Numbered from the stretch's first letter, positions 1-8,530 are shown. The stretch: DNA of 64,000 nucleotides from Dyadobacter sp. NIV53 (GCF_019711195.1 NZ_CP081299.1:2728001-2792000); one strand, 5' to 3'. Translations and numbers: made by a program. Notes: a model not told the origin generated them from the sequence alone.

Positions 1-1
1 T

Positions 2-955
2 GTTGCCAAAGGCATGCAGGAATGTAAACTTGCAAAGATTACAGGAGTCATTTCCGGCACTCCTTCCAAAGTTGAAACCTGGAAAAAACAATACGGAATT
101 CCTGACAAAAATGTTTATAACTACGAAAACATCAGTCAGTTAAAAGACAATCCGGATATTGATCTTGTCTATGTCATTACACCAAATTCACTGCATCACA
201 AGCACGTATTACAAGTTGCAGCCGCAGGCAAACACGTTATCTGTGAGAAACCGATTGCTGACAATGCCAAACAGGCAAAAGAAATGATTGATGCCTGTGC
301 AAAAGCAGGCGTTAAGTTTTATATTGGTTACCGGCTACATTTCGAACCACATACGCGTGAATTGATCCGGATGCGTGAAGCCGGAGAATTCGGCAAAGTT
401 ATGCATGTTAACAACTATGCTGGTTTTAAAATAGGCGATCCTACGCAATGGAGGCTTAAAAAAGCGTTGGCTGGTGGCGGTGCCATGATGGATGTAGGGG
501 TTTATTCACTAAATGGGGCACGGTATTGCACTGGTGAAGAGCCAATATGGGTGACTGCCCAGGAAAGCAAGACAGATACAGTCAAATTTAAAGATGTGGA
601 CGAAACTGTTACTTTTCAGTTAGGATTTCCGAGTGGAATTATTGCAAATTGCGGCTGTACTTACAATTTCAACCATGTGGAAAATTTGAAACTAATGGGA
701 GAAAAAGGCTGGGCTGAACTGAACCCGGCATTTGGTTATGGACCAATTAAAGGAGTTACACATCTCGGCCCGATAGATCAGCCTGATGTAAATCACCAGG
801 CGTATCAGATGGATGGCATTGCGGAAAGTATACTCAACAACAAGCCTGATCCGAATGTGACCGGCCAGGAAGGGTTAAAAGATATGATCGTGGTTGACGC
901 CGTTTATGAATCCCTTCGAAAAGGCGGAGCAAAAGTTTTTATTAATAAATCTTAG
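2..955 (+). CDS. Gfo/Idh/MocA family oxidoreductase (5' end outside window)
   Basis: NAD(P)-dependent sugar-type oxidoreductase resembling glucose-fructose oxidoreductases. The frame is open from base 2, upstream of the first ATG at 14, and the usual N-terminal GxGxxG strand is missing, so the gene starts left of the window. Visible family marks are the EKP motif (about residue 78 counted from the ATG at 14), followed by a YRLHFEP segment and a GGGAMMDVGVYSLNGARY segment with the Asp/Tyr typical of the substrate pocket. The C-terminal half is the alpha/beta substrate domain. The substrate cannot be told. It is followed 37 bp later by a secreted protein on the same strand. Confidence 0.9.
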   Translation, partial: VAKGMQECKLAKITGVISGTPSKVETWKKQYGIPDKNVYNYENISQLKDNPDIDLVYVITPNSLHHKHVLQVAAAGKHVICEKPIADNAKQAKEMIDACAKAGVKFYIGYRLHFEPHTRELIRMREAGEFGKVMHVNNYAGFKIGDPTQWRLKKALAGGGAMMDVGVYSLNGARYCTGEEPIWVTAQESKTDTVKFKDVDETVTFQLGFPSGIIANCGCTYNFNHVENLKLMGEKGWAELNPAFGYGPIKGVTHLGPIDQPDVNHQAYQMDGIAESILNNKPDPNVTGQEGLKDMIVVDAVYESLRKGGAKVFINKS

Positions 956-991
956 CAGGGTTAAGACACACATTTCCCGTTTATTTAAATT

Positions 992-1675
992 ATGAAAATC
1001 ACTTTTTCATTAATTCTTTTTGCGGTTATCAGCTTTTCAGCACCGGCGCAAAATATTAATGTGCAGCTAAAAAAAGAACTGGATAGTATTTACGTACTTG
1101 ACCAGAAATACCGGGAATTAATGTCAATAGCACAGCAGCCCAAAAAAGCGGACTCTCTTTCAAAAATTTACAATGTGCCGAAGGAAAATTTATCCAATCG
1201 CCTCTGGACTTTTCAATCTGATGTGGATGAATCGAATATGAAAAGGATTGAGGCAATTGTAAAGCAATATGGTTATCCCGGAGAATCCATTGTGGGTTCT
1301 CCCGCTAACGAAGCAGTTTTTTATGTAATTCAACATTCCGAAAAAATTGACCAGTATCTGCCATTGGTAGAAAAAGCGGCTCAGGAAAAACAGCTTCCAT
1401 TTAAATTATACGCCATGATGCAGGACCGTTCTTTGATGCAGAACGAAAAAGAACAGATTTATGGAACACAGGCAAGCGGTTTCAGTGCTGTAAATAAAGA
1501 AACTAAAAAAGCTGAATGGACATGGATTATCTGGCCAATAATTGATCCCGAAAATGTAAACAAACGCCGCAAAGAAGCGGGATTTGAGCAGACCGTTGAA
1601 GAAAATGCAAAAAGATTAGGTGTAACTTACAGGATATTAACGATTGATGAAGTCAACAAAATGAAAGTACGATAA
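992..1675 (+). CDS. secreted DUF6624-like protein
   Basis: A 227-residue protein with a clear N-terminal signal peptide (hydrophobic residues 4-17, then a SAPAQ cleavage region), so it is probably periplasmic. The body is mostly helical and charged; the segments YVLDQKYRELM and NEAVFYVIQHSE, with a late MMQDR block, match what I recall of the DUF6624 family of Bacteroidota, whose function is unknown. It ends five bases before the next ATG and is probably cotranscribed with the GH18 lipoprotein. The family name comes from memory; the signal peptide and the reading frame are directly visible. Confidence 0.7.
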   Translation: MKITFSLILFAVISFSAPAQNINVQLKKELDSIYVLDQKYRELMSIAQQPKKADSLSKIYNVPKENLSNRLWTFQSDVDESNMKRIEAIVKQYGYPGESIVGSPANEAVFYVIQHSEKIDQYLPLVEKAAQEKQLPFKLYAMMQDRSLMQNEKEQIYGTQASGFSAVNKETKKAEWTWIIWPIIDPENVNKRRKEAGFEQTVEENAKRLGVTYRILTIDEVNKMKVR

Positions 1676-1680
1676 ACAGG

Positions 1681-2685
1681 ATGGCTAAAAATAACAACCT
1701 TTATCTCTTATTGATTTTCATTCTGGTTGGGATTTTGCCGGTATTTTCGGGCTGTAGCAAAAAATCCGTTATTGTTGATAACGCTAATGTTTCAAAAACA
1801 AAATTCAGGGTAATTGGCTACCTTCCGGGCCGGGAAAATATAATTACTTCTGCCAATTCTATCGATTACAACAAAATCACCTATCTCTATATTGCCTTTA
1901 TTAATCCGGATTCTTTGGGCAGACTTACCGGAACTGAAAACCTGAAAACTGTTGCGGATATAGCACATACAAAAGGCGTGAAAATCCTGGTATCCATTGG
2001 AGGCGGCAGTGCTCCTGCTTATTATCCCAGGTTTTTGACAGGAGAAAAAAAGACAAAAATCATATCTGGTCTCGTTGAATTGGCAGTCAATAATAATCTG
2101 GATGGAATTGATGTGGATCTGGAAGGTGGACTGATTGATACCAATTATGAGAATTTTGTCATTGACCTGTCATCTGCTCTGAAACAAAAGAACAAAATGA
2201 TAACCGCTGCTATTGCTACGGTTTATAAAGATCAGTTCACTGATAAAGCTCTGGCACATTTCGACTTCATAAATATTATGTCATATGACAAAACCGGTCC
2301 ATGGAACCCGTCCAGAACTGGCCCGCATGCACCCTATGAGATGGCTGTGGAAGATTTGGAATACTGGACAAAAACAAGAGGAATTGCAAAAGAAAAATTA
2401 AGTCTTGGCGTTCCGTTTTATGGATACGGTTTTGGCGGAACTGCACCCGAAAGTATTTCATGGAAAAACCTGTTAATTCAATATCCAAATGCTGCTCAGG
2501 CGGATGAAAAAAGTGTAAATGATGGTATGATTTACTATAATGGCATTCCAACAATCAGAAAAAAGACTTCATTAGCGCTGGAAAAGGCTGGTGGTATTAT
2601 GATCTGGCAATTGTTGCAGGACACAACCGGCTCGCAATCATTATTAAATAATATAGATGAAGTTATTAAATCAAAAGGAAGGTAG
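1681..2685 (+). CDS. GH18 family glycoside hydrolase, lipoprotein
   Basis: Chitinase-like or endo-beta-N-acetylglucosaminidase-like hydrolase. Residues 1-25 form a lipoprotein signal with lipobox VFSGC (Cys25), so the enzyme is membrane anchored. The GH18 barrel follows: ILVSIGGG (strand 3 motif) and the catalytic DGIDVDLE at residues 141-148, in which Glu148 is the expected acid/base. INIMSYD and the late IMIWQLLQD fit strands 6 and 8. The length of 334 residues suits a catalytic domain with no binding modules. It lies five bases after the DUF6624-like gene. Whether it cleaves chitin, peptidoglycan-type glycans or N-glycans cannot be read from the sequence. Confidence 0.92.
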   Translation: MAKNNNLYLLLIFILVGILPVFSGCSKKSVIVDNANVSKTKFRVIGYLPGRENIITSANSIDYNKITYLYIAFINPDSLGRLTGTENLKTVADIAHTKGVKILVSIGGGSAPAYYPRFLTGEKKTKIISGLVELAVNNNLDGIDVDLEGGLIDTNYENFVIDLSSALKQKNKMITAAIATVYKDQFTDKALAHFDFINIMSYDKTGPWNPSRTGPHAPYEMAVEDLEYWTKTRGIAKEKLSLGVPFYGYGFGGTAPESISWKNLLIQYPNAAQADEKSVNDGMIYYNGIPTIRKKTSLALEKAGGIMIWQLLQDTTGSQSLLNNIDEVIKSKGR

Positions 2686-2705
2686 GTTCTTTGCCACTGC
2701 TTGGC

Positions 2706-2776
2706 GAACCACAAAGACTCTAAGACACAAATAATAGTATAAGATGAAGCAATTCGTGTCTTTCTGCCTTCGTGGC
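2706..2776. repeat. imperfect inverted repeat (CCACAAAG...CTTCGTGG type)
   Basis: The stretch containing ccacaaagactctaagacac (2709-2728) pairs imperfectly with gtgtctttctgccttcgtgg (2757-2776). This resembles the short interspersed palindromes with CACAAAGACAC cores common in Bacteroidota intergenic DNA. The right arm overlaps the first codons of the gene annotated from 2744. Confidence 0.5.
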
Positions 2777-3433
2777 CATTTCATTTTCTTATTTTCATTT
2801 TGGCTGTCAAGCGGTTCTACGTTCTCGCAAAACGTTGAATTTCAAATTACAGCACCAACACCATTGAAAGGCAGAAAAGCTATTCTTCTGACCCGCGAGC
2901 GCGTATTTGCTTCTACCGTCCATTCAATAAAACTGAACGAATATCCCGTTGGGCTGCAAATGTCACCAGATCTGTTGCCTGATTTGTATGAATTGAATGT
3001 TTCAAAAATGAAAGGATCATTGTCCTTTTTCCTGGAACCGGGAACGGTAATACGGCTCGATACCAATGATGTTTCAAAGTCTGTGGTTATTAATTCAAAA
3101 AGTAATCCGGACTGGCAAGTATTTCAATCTACAATTCAGCGTCCTTCGGATAAGAAATTAGCACAATATTCGGCAGAAGAGAGCCGCTCCCGCAAGCAGG
3201 CCAAAACGGACAGTTTGAATTACTGGACTGAACAGAAAGCGATTGAGTATAAGGCCTTTATTGAAAAGACCGGCGAATTTATCCTCACGCATCCCAAATC
3301 TTATGTGAGCCTTTATTTGTTGAAGAGCAACTGGTATGCATTTAAAGACAAAAGGCTTCTGGAAAAGCTCGATGTTTCTTTGGCAGGACACCGTAATTAT
3401 CAGTTTTTAAAAATGAAGAAAAAAGGGACTTAG
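2744..3433 (+). pseudogene. truncated DUF4369-type protein lacking the thioredoxin domain
   Basis: A 229-residue product with a signal peptide (hydrophobic residues 12-28, FSQ cleavage region) and a beta-rich DUF4369-like region (about residues 30-115) as found at the N-terminus of TlpA/ResA-like thioredoxin lipoproteins. A charged helical linker follows with the family phrase HPKSYVSLYLLKS. The family normally continues into a CxxC thioredoxin domain, but here the frame stops at 3433 and I see no thioredoxin remnant in the following 85 bases. The first codons lie in an inverted repeat, so the start may be secondary. Probably a remnant; a short functional protein is possible. Confidence 0.55.
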
Positions 3434-3518
3434 GAGTATTCGATAACAGATTCACTTCCTTATTACTATATTGGATAAACGAAAAGTTTACGCTGCCTTA
3501 TCTCCAAAGTCCTTCTGT

Positions 3519-3642
3519 ATGCTCAAAACTAAAACTTTATTCCTATTCTCCTCTGCATTTCTGTTCCTTCTGATTAGCATCCGCTCAATCTGTCTATTTT
3601 CCTGATTCCACCTGGAAGACGAAAGCACCGGCCGAACTAAAA
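3519..3642 (+). pseudogene. detached signal peptide of the serine hydrolase (frameshift)
   Basis: The ATG at 3519 opens MLKTKTLFLFSSAFLFLLIS, a textbook signal peptide start, but this frame stops after 28 codons. In the frame of the downstream hydrolase the sequence reads LASAQSVYFPDST from 3574, immediately after an in-frame TGA at 3571. Removing one base near 3574-3582 joins the two into a signal peptide with an ASAQ cleavage site. The gene as sequenced therefore has a one-base insertion. Confidence 0.65.
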
Positions 3643-4671
3643 ATGAACAAGCAGTGGCTGGACAGCGCCGTGAATATTGCGTTGCACAATGAGAATGATG
3701 TCGATCGCGATCTTCGGATTGCCAATTTGAAATCTTACCAGCGAGAGCCTTACTATCAGATTCTTGGCCCAACAAAAAAACGCGGAGGTCCGGCAGGATT
3801 GGTAATCAAAAATGGGTATATCGTCGCGCAATGGGGAGATGTGGAAAGAGTTGATATGACTTTCAGCGTTACCAAGAGCTATTTATCCAGCATCGCCGGA
3901 TTGGCGCTTGATGACGGATTAATCAAAAATGTGCATGACAAAGTAAACAAATATGTTTGGGACGAAACTTTTGAAGGAGCACATAATGCCAAAATAACCT
4001 GGGACCATTTACTGACACAAAGCTCGGATTGGTCGGGCAATCTGTTCACACAATACGACTGGGCAGATCGTCCGCCAAAAGATGGTAATATCGACGATTG
4101 GCGTAACAGGAAATTGCTCGAACCCGGTACTAACTTTGAATATAATGATGTGAGAGTTAATTTGCTGGCTTATTCGTTATTGCAAGTTTGGCGAAAACCG
4201 TTGCCGGTCGTACTCAAAGAAAAAATCCAGGATCCGATTGGTGCATCTACCACCTGGCGCTGGTATGGTTACGATAACTCCTTTGTAAATATTGACGGCG
4301 TTATGACGCAATCTGTAAGTGGTGGCGGTCATTTTGGTGGCGGATTATTCATCAATACGCTCGATCAGGCGCGCTACGGGCTACTATTTCTCAGAAAAGG
4401 CAAATGGAAAGACAAACAAATTCTGTCCAAAAAATGGGTTAATTCCGTGCATCAACCTTCGTCAGCCAACAAAGCCTACGGCTACTTATGGTGGATCAAT
4501 TCCGACAATGCAATCACCAATGCTCCTGCTAACCTTTATTACGCCAATGGTTTTGGTGGTAATTACATGATCATAGACAATGCACATGATCTGGTGATTG
4601 TGACTAGGTGGATGGATGGGAAAAAGTTGGGGGATTTGGTGAATATGGTGATTCGGGCGAGCGGGGAGTGA
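3643..4671 (+). CDS. serine hydrolase, class C beta-lactamase-like
   Basis: Beta-lactamase/DD-peptidase superfamily hydrolase. Numbered from the ATG at 3643, the nucleophile motif SVTK is at 75-78. The second motif falls in an EYNDVRVN block (Tyr of the YxN element), and GGHFGGGLF marks the region where the KTG-like strand is expected. The product is 342 residues. The natural protein is probably exported: an intact signal peptide lies just upstream in another frame (3519), so the ATG at 3643 would give a protein without a signal. The role may be esterase or peptidase; the substrate is unknown. Confidence 0.85.
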   Translation: MNKQWLDSAVNIALHNENDVDRDLRIANLKSYQREPYYQILGPTKKRGGPAGLVIKNGYIVAQWGDVERVDMTFSVTKSYLSSIAGLALDDGLIKNVHDKVNKYVWDETFEGAHNAKITWDHLLTQSSDWSGNLFTQYDWADRPPKDGNIDDWRNRKLLEPGTNFEYNDVRVNLLAYSLLQVWRKPLPVVLKEKIQDPIGASTTWRWYGYDNSFVNIDGVMTQSVSGGGHFGGGLFINTLDQARYGLLFLRKGKWKDKQILSKKWVNSVHQPSSANKAYGYLWWINSDNAITNAPANLYYANGFGGNYMIIDNAHDLVIVTRWMDGKKLGDLVNMVIRASGE

Positions 4672-4942
4672 AACTTGGTATGATTATTGTCAAAATTAGT
4701 CGAAGTTAGGATTTATAAAAGAATATAAACGAGCTAAACGTTATTAATGTAAAGGGCTCGTTACCAAAAGAAGAAGAATTATCTTTGTCTCCTAGTTCGT
4801 TCTAAAGAAGTTTAGTAAAATAAATTTCAGTAGATTCGTTTAAATAAGGTTATGCAAGAAATTTGTAAACGACGCCTTAATAAGTTAAAATTGTACAATT
4901 ACAAAAGAATCTTGACAACTAAGTCAGAAAATCATTAAAATT
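4672..4942. other. intergenic AT-rich region, no gene seen
   Basis: About 270 bases between the serine hydrolase and the small two-gene module. I see no sustained reading frame and no strong hairpin. A TATCTTTG string at 4778-4785 fits the Bacteroidota -7 consensus but lacks a convincing upstream partner. Confidence 0.4.
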
Positions 4943-5272
4943 ATGGGCACAAAAAAAGCCTTTTGGCTGTCGTATGACCTAGGAATCAAGGGCGATTATA
5001 CAGGATTATATACTTTTTTGGATTCGGTTGAAGCGAAGGAGTGTGGTGACAGCATTGCTTTTTTCAAAAAGGATTATGGAACCGACTTCATTGATTCTTT
5101 GACTCAAGAAATTCAAAAATGTTTAAAGGTTGCTAAAACTGATAGAATTTATGTCGTCTATATTGATACTAATACTAACTTAATCAAGGGAAAATTTCTT
5201 TTCGGAGGAAGAAAGAGAGCTCCCTGGGAAGGTTATGCGACTAAGGGACAAGCGACCGAGGAGGATAATTAG
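4943..5272 (+). CDS. small conserved protein paired with a PIN-domain protein
   Basis: A 109-residue cytoplasmic protein. It begins FWLSYDLGIKGDYTGLYTFL, continues through an ECGDSIAFF block and ends with IYVVYIDT and GKFLFGGRKRAPWEGY. The strand-helix-strand-strand-helix-strand pattern recalls small ferredoxin-fold proteins of the Cas2/VapD/GhoS kind, but this is only a pattern guess. Its stop codon is one base before the ATG of the PIN protein, so the two are cotranslated; an antitoxin role is a reasonable inference. I recall similar stand-alone proteins in many genomes without a defined function. Confidence 0.6.
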   Translation: MGTKKAFWLSYDLGIKGDYTGLYTFLDSVEAKECGDSIAFFKKDYGTDFIDSLTQEIQKCLKVAKTDRIYVVYIDTNTNLIKGKFLFGGRKRAPWEGYATKGQATEEDN

Positions 5273-5273
5273 T

Positions 5274-5696
5274 ATGGCGAAGATAGTTTTAACAGACTCT
5301 TGTTTTTGGTTAGGCCTCATTGATCCAAACGATCAATATCATGAAATGTCTAACACTATTGCAGAACTGATTGAAGGATACCAAATAATACTTCCATGGC
5401 CTTGTCTTTATGAAACAATCTCAACACATCTAACAAGACGCAGAAAGCTTCTTCTTTATTTGGAAGAGTTTATCCGAAAACCAGAAGTTCTCCTTCTCGA
5501 TGACACAGAATATAAAGAAAATGCATTTAGGGAAGTCTTTATTCAAAATAGATTAGGTCACACTTACAGTCTCACTGACAGCGTAATTCGAGAAATTTTG
5601 AAGGACATCAATGTGAAAGTGAATTACCTAGCCACCTTTAACAATAACGACTTCGAAGATGTTTGTCAAAAAAGGCAGATCGAAATTCTCAATTGA
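5274..5696 (+). CDS. PIN-domain protein, putative VapC-like RNase
   Basis: A 140-residue PIN-like nuclease. I place the start at 5274 because the domain begins MAKIVLTDSCFW, a purine-rich GAGGA lies nine bases upstream and the preceding gene stops at 5272; an in-frame earlier codon at 5235 would add a non-conserved tail. Candidate metal-binding acids are Asp8 (LTDS), Glu47 (CLYETIS), Asp102 (SLTDS) and Asp126 (NNNDFED), in PIN-like spacing. It would cleave RNA if it acts like VapC. It forms an apparent two-gene operon with the 109-residue protein upstream. Toxicity is inference. Confidence 0.7.
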   Translation: MAKIVLTDSCFWLGLIDPNDQYHEMSNTIAELIEGYQIILPWPCLYETISTHLTRRRKLLLYLEEFIRKPEVLLLDDTEYKENAFREVFIQNRLGHTYSLTDSVIREILKDINVKVNYLATFNNNDFEDVCQKRQIEILN

Positions 5697-5708
5697 AAAA
5701 TTTGTGGA

Positions 5709-6062
5709 TTAATATCGATTTTCACCAACCCTCTCCAAATCCCATAACCCCCAATCCTGCAAAACATTAATAACCGGCATCAACGACTCGCCATACTCCG
5801 TAATTTTATACTCAACCCGCGGCGGAATTTCGGCATAAATTGTTCGTTCTAAAATCCCATCTTCTTCCAATTCTCTTAATTGGTTTACCAGCATTTGCTT
5901 GCTGATTACCGGTAATGCCTTTTGAAGTTTGCTAAAACGGTTGACATTTTTGCTTACCGCATAAATAATCAGCGGCTTCCACTTCCCTCCTATCCGGTTC
6001 AGGCAATGTGTAACTGGACAGTTATTTGGATTAAAATCTTTGTTTTTGCGGTGATTATCCAT
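5709..6062 (-). CDS. HxlR family transcriptional regulator
   Basis: A winged-helix DNA-binding protein of 117 residues. The HxlR hallmark NNCPVTHCLNRIGGKWKPL lies near residues 13-30 and carries two cysteines (15 and 20) where redox-sensing HypR/QorR-type members have theirs. The recognition region KQMLVNQLRELEEDG and the wing phrase PPRVEYKITEYGESL follow. It is transcribed away from the 6153 gene, and the 90-bp gap holds a palindrome that is a good candidate for its operator. It probably senses oxidants or electrophiles and controls the neighbouring redox genes; this is inference from family and position. Confidence 0.93.
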   Translation of the reverse strand: MDNHRKNKDFNPNNCPVTHCLNRIGGKWKPLIIYAVSKNVNRFSKLQKALPVISKQMLVNQLRELEEDGILERTIYAEIPPRVEYKITEYGESLMPVINVLQDWGLWDLERVGENRY

Positions 6063-6077
6063 TAGTCTATAATAATG

Positions 6078-6109
6078 TACTACGAAGCAATATACTGACT
6101 ACTTGTAGT
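6078..6109. promoter_or_regulatory. candidate HxlR operator
   Basis: In the divergent gap between the HxlR gene and the 6153 gene lies the perfect palindrome actacttgtagt (6098-6109), with a further half-site tactac at 6078-6083. HxlR-type regulators commonly bind such TACT/AGTA dyads. Assignment is by position and symmetry. Confidence 0.45.
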
Positions 6110-6152
6110 ATCGAGACAAAGGTTAGAATTTTGTTTTAATAAATCCAAAATC

Positions 6153-6719
6153 ATGACCATAGAAGAAACCAAAGCATTTATCCAGGCAGAATGGGTAAGT
6201 ATCACTACCGAAGTCCGTCCAAGTGTTACCAAGTCAGCAGCAGGAGACTTGCAGCCATTTTATTGTTCAAGAGCGTTCAACTATACGCCGGGTGACGTAT
6301 TCGAATGTACCGTTATCAATTATGCAGATCCAAATGGTAAAGTACCATTGGTGAAAATCCATATTAAGGGACATATTGTTTGGCAAGATGAACATCCACT
6401 TACGCCAGGCGCTTACAAAGTGGATTACGTTGCCGATGAAATATATGAAGCAACTCCGCTTATTCAGGGATTTGCAGATGCTATTAACAAGTTACCAGCA
6501 TCCGGGCTGGACAAATGGGAAGTGAACATTGCACAAAACCTGTTGAAAAAAGGATTTCCAGCTTTTAGCCTTGTAGAAGGAGAAACATATGTGGATTATG
6601 ACCTCATATATGTTTATGACAACCTGTTTTTCAATGGAAGCAAAAACGTAGATGGCCGTGCATTTGACAAGCCAGAAAACCGACCGACTAATTTGCAGGT
6701 GCCTTTAATCAGAAAGTAA
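6153..6719 (+). CDS. conserved hypothetical protein, possibly beta-barrel
   Basis: A 188-residue protein without signal peptide or membrane segment. The sequence alternates aromatic and hydrophobic residues in short strands (FYCSRAFNYTPGDVFECTV, VPLVKIHIKGHIVW, YDLIYVYDNLFF), suggesting an all-beta, lipocalin-like fold. No catalytic motif is recognised. It stands first in a plus-strand set with an SDR and an NTF2-like protein and diverges from an HxlR regulator, so it is probably part of that regulon. The function is not known to me. Confidence 0.75.
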   Translation: MTIEETKAFIQAEWVSITTEVRPSVTKSAAGDLQPFYCSRAFNYTPGDVFECTVINYADPNGKVPLVKIHIKGHIVWQDEHPLTPGAYKVDYVADEIYEATPLIQGFADAINKLPASGLDKWEVNIAQNLLKKGFPAFSLVEGETYVDYDLIYVYDNLFFNGSKNVDGRAFDKPENRPTNLQVPLIRK

Positions 6720-6823
6720 AAAAATTCAAGGCCCCAAGGATAAATTAATCCCTATCTGAATCGTTTTTCCATACTTGTTTGAGGTAAACATTTGCCTGAA
6801 TTTTGTTGAAACAATTCAAAAAA

Positions 6824-7618
6824 ATGGAACAACAATTCAATTTCGATAACGAACTTTCAGGAAAAATTGCGCTTGTAACAGGTGGTACAAAAGGCGCCGG
6901 AAAGGCTATTGCTGAAAGACTGGCTAAGGCTGGTGCACAAGTGATTATCACAGCAAGGAACAAACCCGACGTTTGGGATGACGCTCTTCACTTCATAGCC
7001 GCTGATTTGAGTAAATCCGAAGGAACAGAAAAAGTCATTGCGGAAATAAAAACACAATATGGCGGCGTGGATATTCTGATCAACAATCTTGGTGGCTCGG
7101 AAACACCGGGCGGAGGTTTCTCTGTGTTAACGGACAATGACTGGGAAAACAGTTTGCAAACCAATTTGCTCGCGCCTGTACGGCTCGACAGAGGACTATT
7201 GCCTTATATGCTTGCAAAGGCGTCAGGTGTAATTATTCATATTGCATCCATTCAGGGAAAAATGCCTCTGTATGAATCTACATTGCCTTATGCAGCCGCA
7301 AAAGCTGGTTTGATCAATTATAGCAAAGGTTTAGCCAATGAAGTTTCGTCCAAGGGTGTGCGCGTTTTAACGGTTTCTCCGGGATTTATAAAAACAACCT
7401 CTGCTGAAAGAATGGCCGAACGGCTGGCAGAAAGTGCAGGAATTACCAAGGATCAAGCAATACAGGGCATTATGGATTCACTGGGCGGAATTCGTATGGG
7501 ACGTCCGGCCAAACCGGAGGAAGTAGCAGAACTTGTGGGTTTTCTGGTTTCACAACGAGCAGGTTATCTAAGCGGAACGGAATATATTATCGACGGCGGC
7601 ACAATTCCAACCATTTAA
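6824..7618 (+). CDS. SDR family oxidoreductase
   Basis: Short-chain dehydrogenase/reductase of 264 residues, NAD(P)-dependent. The start at 6824 is chosen because an ATG there gives MEQQFNFDNELSGKIALVTG; the frame extends upstream only through a TTG. The cofactor motif TGGTKGAG is at residues 19-26, a NNLGG motif follows, the active site YxxxK is Tyr156/Lys160, with the Ser in HIASIQG and the PGFIKT loop after it. It ends 20 bp before the NTF2-like gene and is likely cotranscribed. The substrate is unknown; control by a neighbouring HxlR regulator is plausible. Confidence 0.93.
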   Translation: MEQQFNFDNELSGKIALVTGGTKGAGKAIAERLAKAGAQVIITARNKPDVWDDALHFIAADLSKSEGTEKVIAEIKTQYGGVDILINNLGGSETPGGGFSVLTDNDWENSLQTNLLAPVRLDRGLLPYMLAKASGVIIHIASIQGKMPLYESTLPYAAAKAGLINYSKGLANEVSSKGVRVLTVSPGFIKTTSAERMAERLAESAGITKDQAIQGIMDSLGGIRMGRPAKPEEVAELVGFLVSQRAGYLSGTEYIIDGGTIPTI

Positions 7619-7638
7619 GTAACTTCTAATTTTTTAAA

Positions 7639-7962
7639 ATGGATATTCCAAAAGTAATAGAAGACCTGTTTACAGCGCAAAACGAACATAACAGCCAAAC
7701 ATTTGCAAGTAACTTTTCAGAAGATGCAAAAGTATATGATGAAGGAAAAACACATCAGGGAATAAAAGCGATCAGACAATGGAATGAAGCAGCAAATACA
7801 GCGTACAAGACAAAAGTTAAACTTGTTGAGATCGTAGATACAGGCAAAAAAACTGTTGCCACAGTATTGGTTTCAGGAACGTTTGACGGCAGTCCGGTTA
7901 CTTTAAATTATAATTTTGGAATTGAAAATAATACAATCAATTCCCTGAAAATCACCGGCTGA
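7639..7962 (+). CDS. NTF2-like (SnoaL-type) protein
   Basis: A 107-residue protein with the cone-shaped NTF2-like pattern: a helix PKVIEDLFTAQNEHN, then FASNFSEDAKVYDEGKTHQG, a typical SnoaL/polyketide cyclase-like phrase, and three terminal strands. Members are small hydrolases, isomerases or ligand binders; the active residue cannot be assigned. It follows the SDR gene by 20 bp on the same strand. Its last 11 bases overlap the end of the convergent HxlR gene. Confidence 0.85.
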   Translation: MDIPKVIEDLFTAQNEHNSQTFASNFSEDAKVYDEGKTHQGIKAIRQWNEAANTAYKTKVKLVEIVDTGKKTVATVLVSGTFDGSPVTLNYNFGIENNTINSLKITG

Positions 7963-8332
7963 TTTCCACAAAATCTGCATCAACACGCTTTTCAATTACG
8001 CTGCGAAGGTGGTCCTGATGTTCATCTGCCCAGTTTCCCATTGCATTAATAACCGGTATCAAACTTTCTCCCAAAGTAGTCAGGCTGAATTCGACTTTGG
8101 GCGGAAGTACCGGAAATATCTCTCTGGTAATCAGCCCGTGTTCTTCAAGCTGGTTCAACTGCATATTCAATACCCGCCGTGTTGCATCAGGAATTTTGCG
8201 TTGCAGCTCGCTTGGCCGTTTATGCCCTTCCCAAATAAAATAAAGCAGCCTTATTTTCCATTTACCATACAGCACCTCGCCGATCAGGTCGAGCCCGCAA
8301 TTCAATGTGATGGGTATTTTCCTTTCATACAT
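7952..8332 (-). CDS. HxlR family transcriptional regulator (second)
   Basis: A 126-residue winged-helix regulator. The N-terminal LNCGLDLIGEVLYGKWKIRL block carries one cysteine (Cys12) at the position used for redox sensing in some HxlR proteins; TRRVLNMQLNQLEEHGL is the recognition helix and PPKVEFSLTTLGESL the wing. It converges on and overlaps the NTF2-like gene by 11 bp. With the HxlR gene at 5709 it brackets a three-gene plus-strand set, so two related regulators may share targets. Confidence 0.93.
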   Translation of the reverse strand: MYERKIPITLNCGLDLIGEVLYGKWKIRLLYFIWEGHKRPSELQRKIPDATRRVLNMQLNQLEEHGLITREIFPVLPPKVEFSLTTLGESLIPVINAMGNWADEHQDHLRSVIEKRVDADFVEISR

Positions 8333-8530
8333 AATACAAAAACAGCTGATTGTGCCAATAAGTGCAAGGTTAGCAAGGTTTGTTTTCAGTAATATAGTTT
8401 ATCACCCTGGAGTTATTGAATCTTTAATTGTAAATACTTAATCTTGTGTAAATTAAAACAATTTTCTAAAGCCGGATTGGGTAATATTGAAAATCTGTAA
8501 ATATTTTATACGTGCATTGCTAAAAATACC

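Noticed and set aside
6803..6823. TTG start of the SDR gene
   Set aside because: The ATG at 6824 gives the normal SDR start and the extra seven residues are not conserved.
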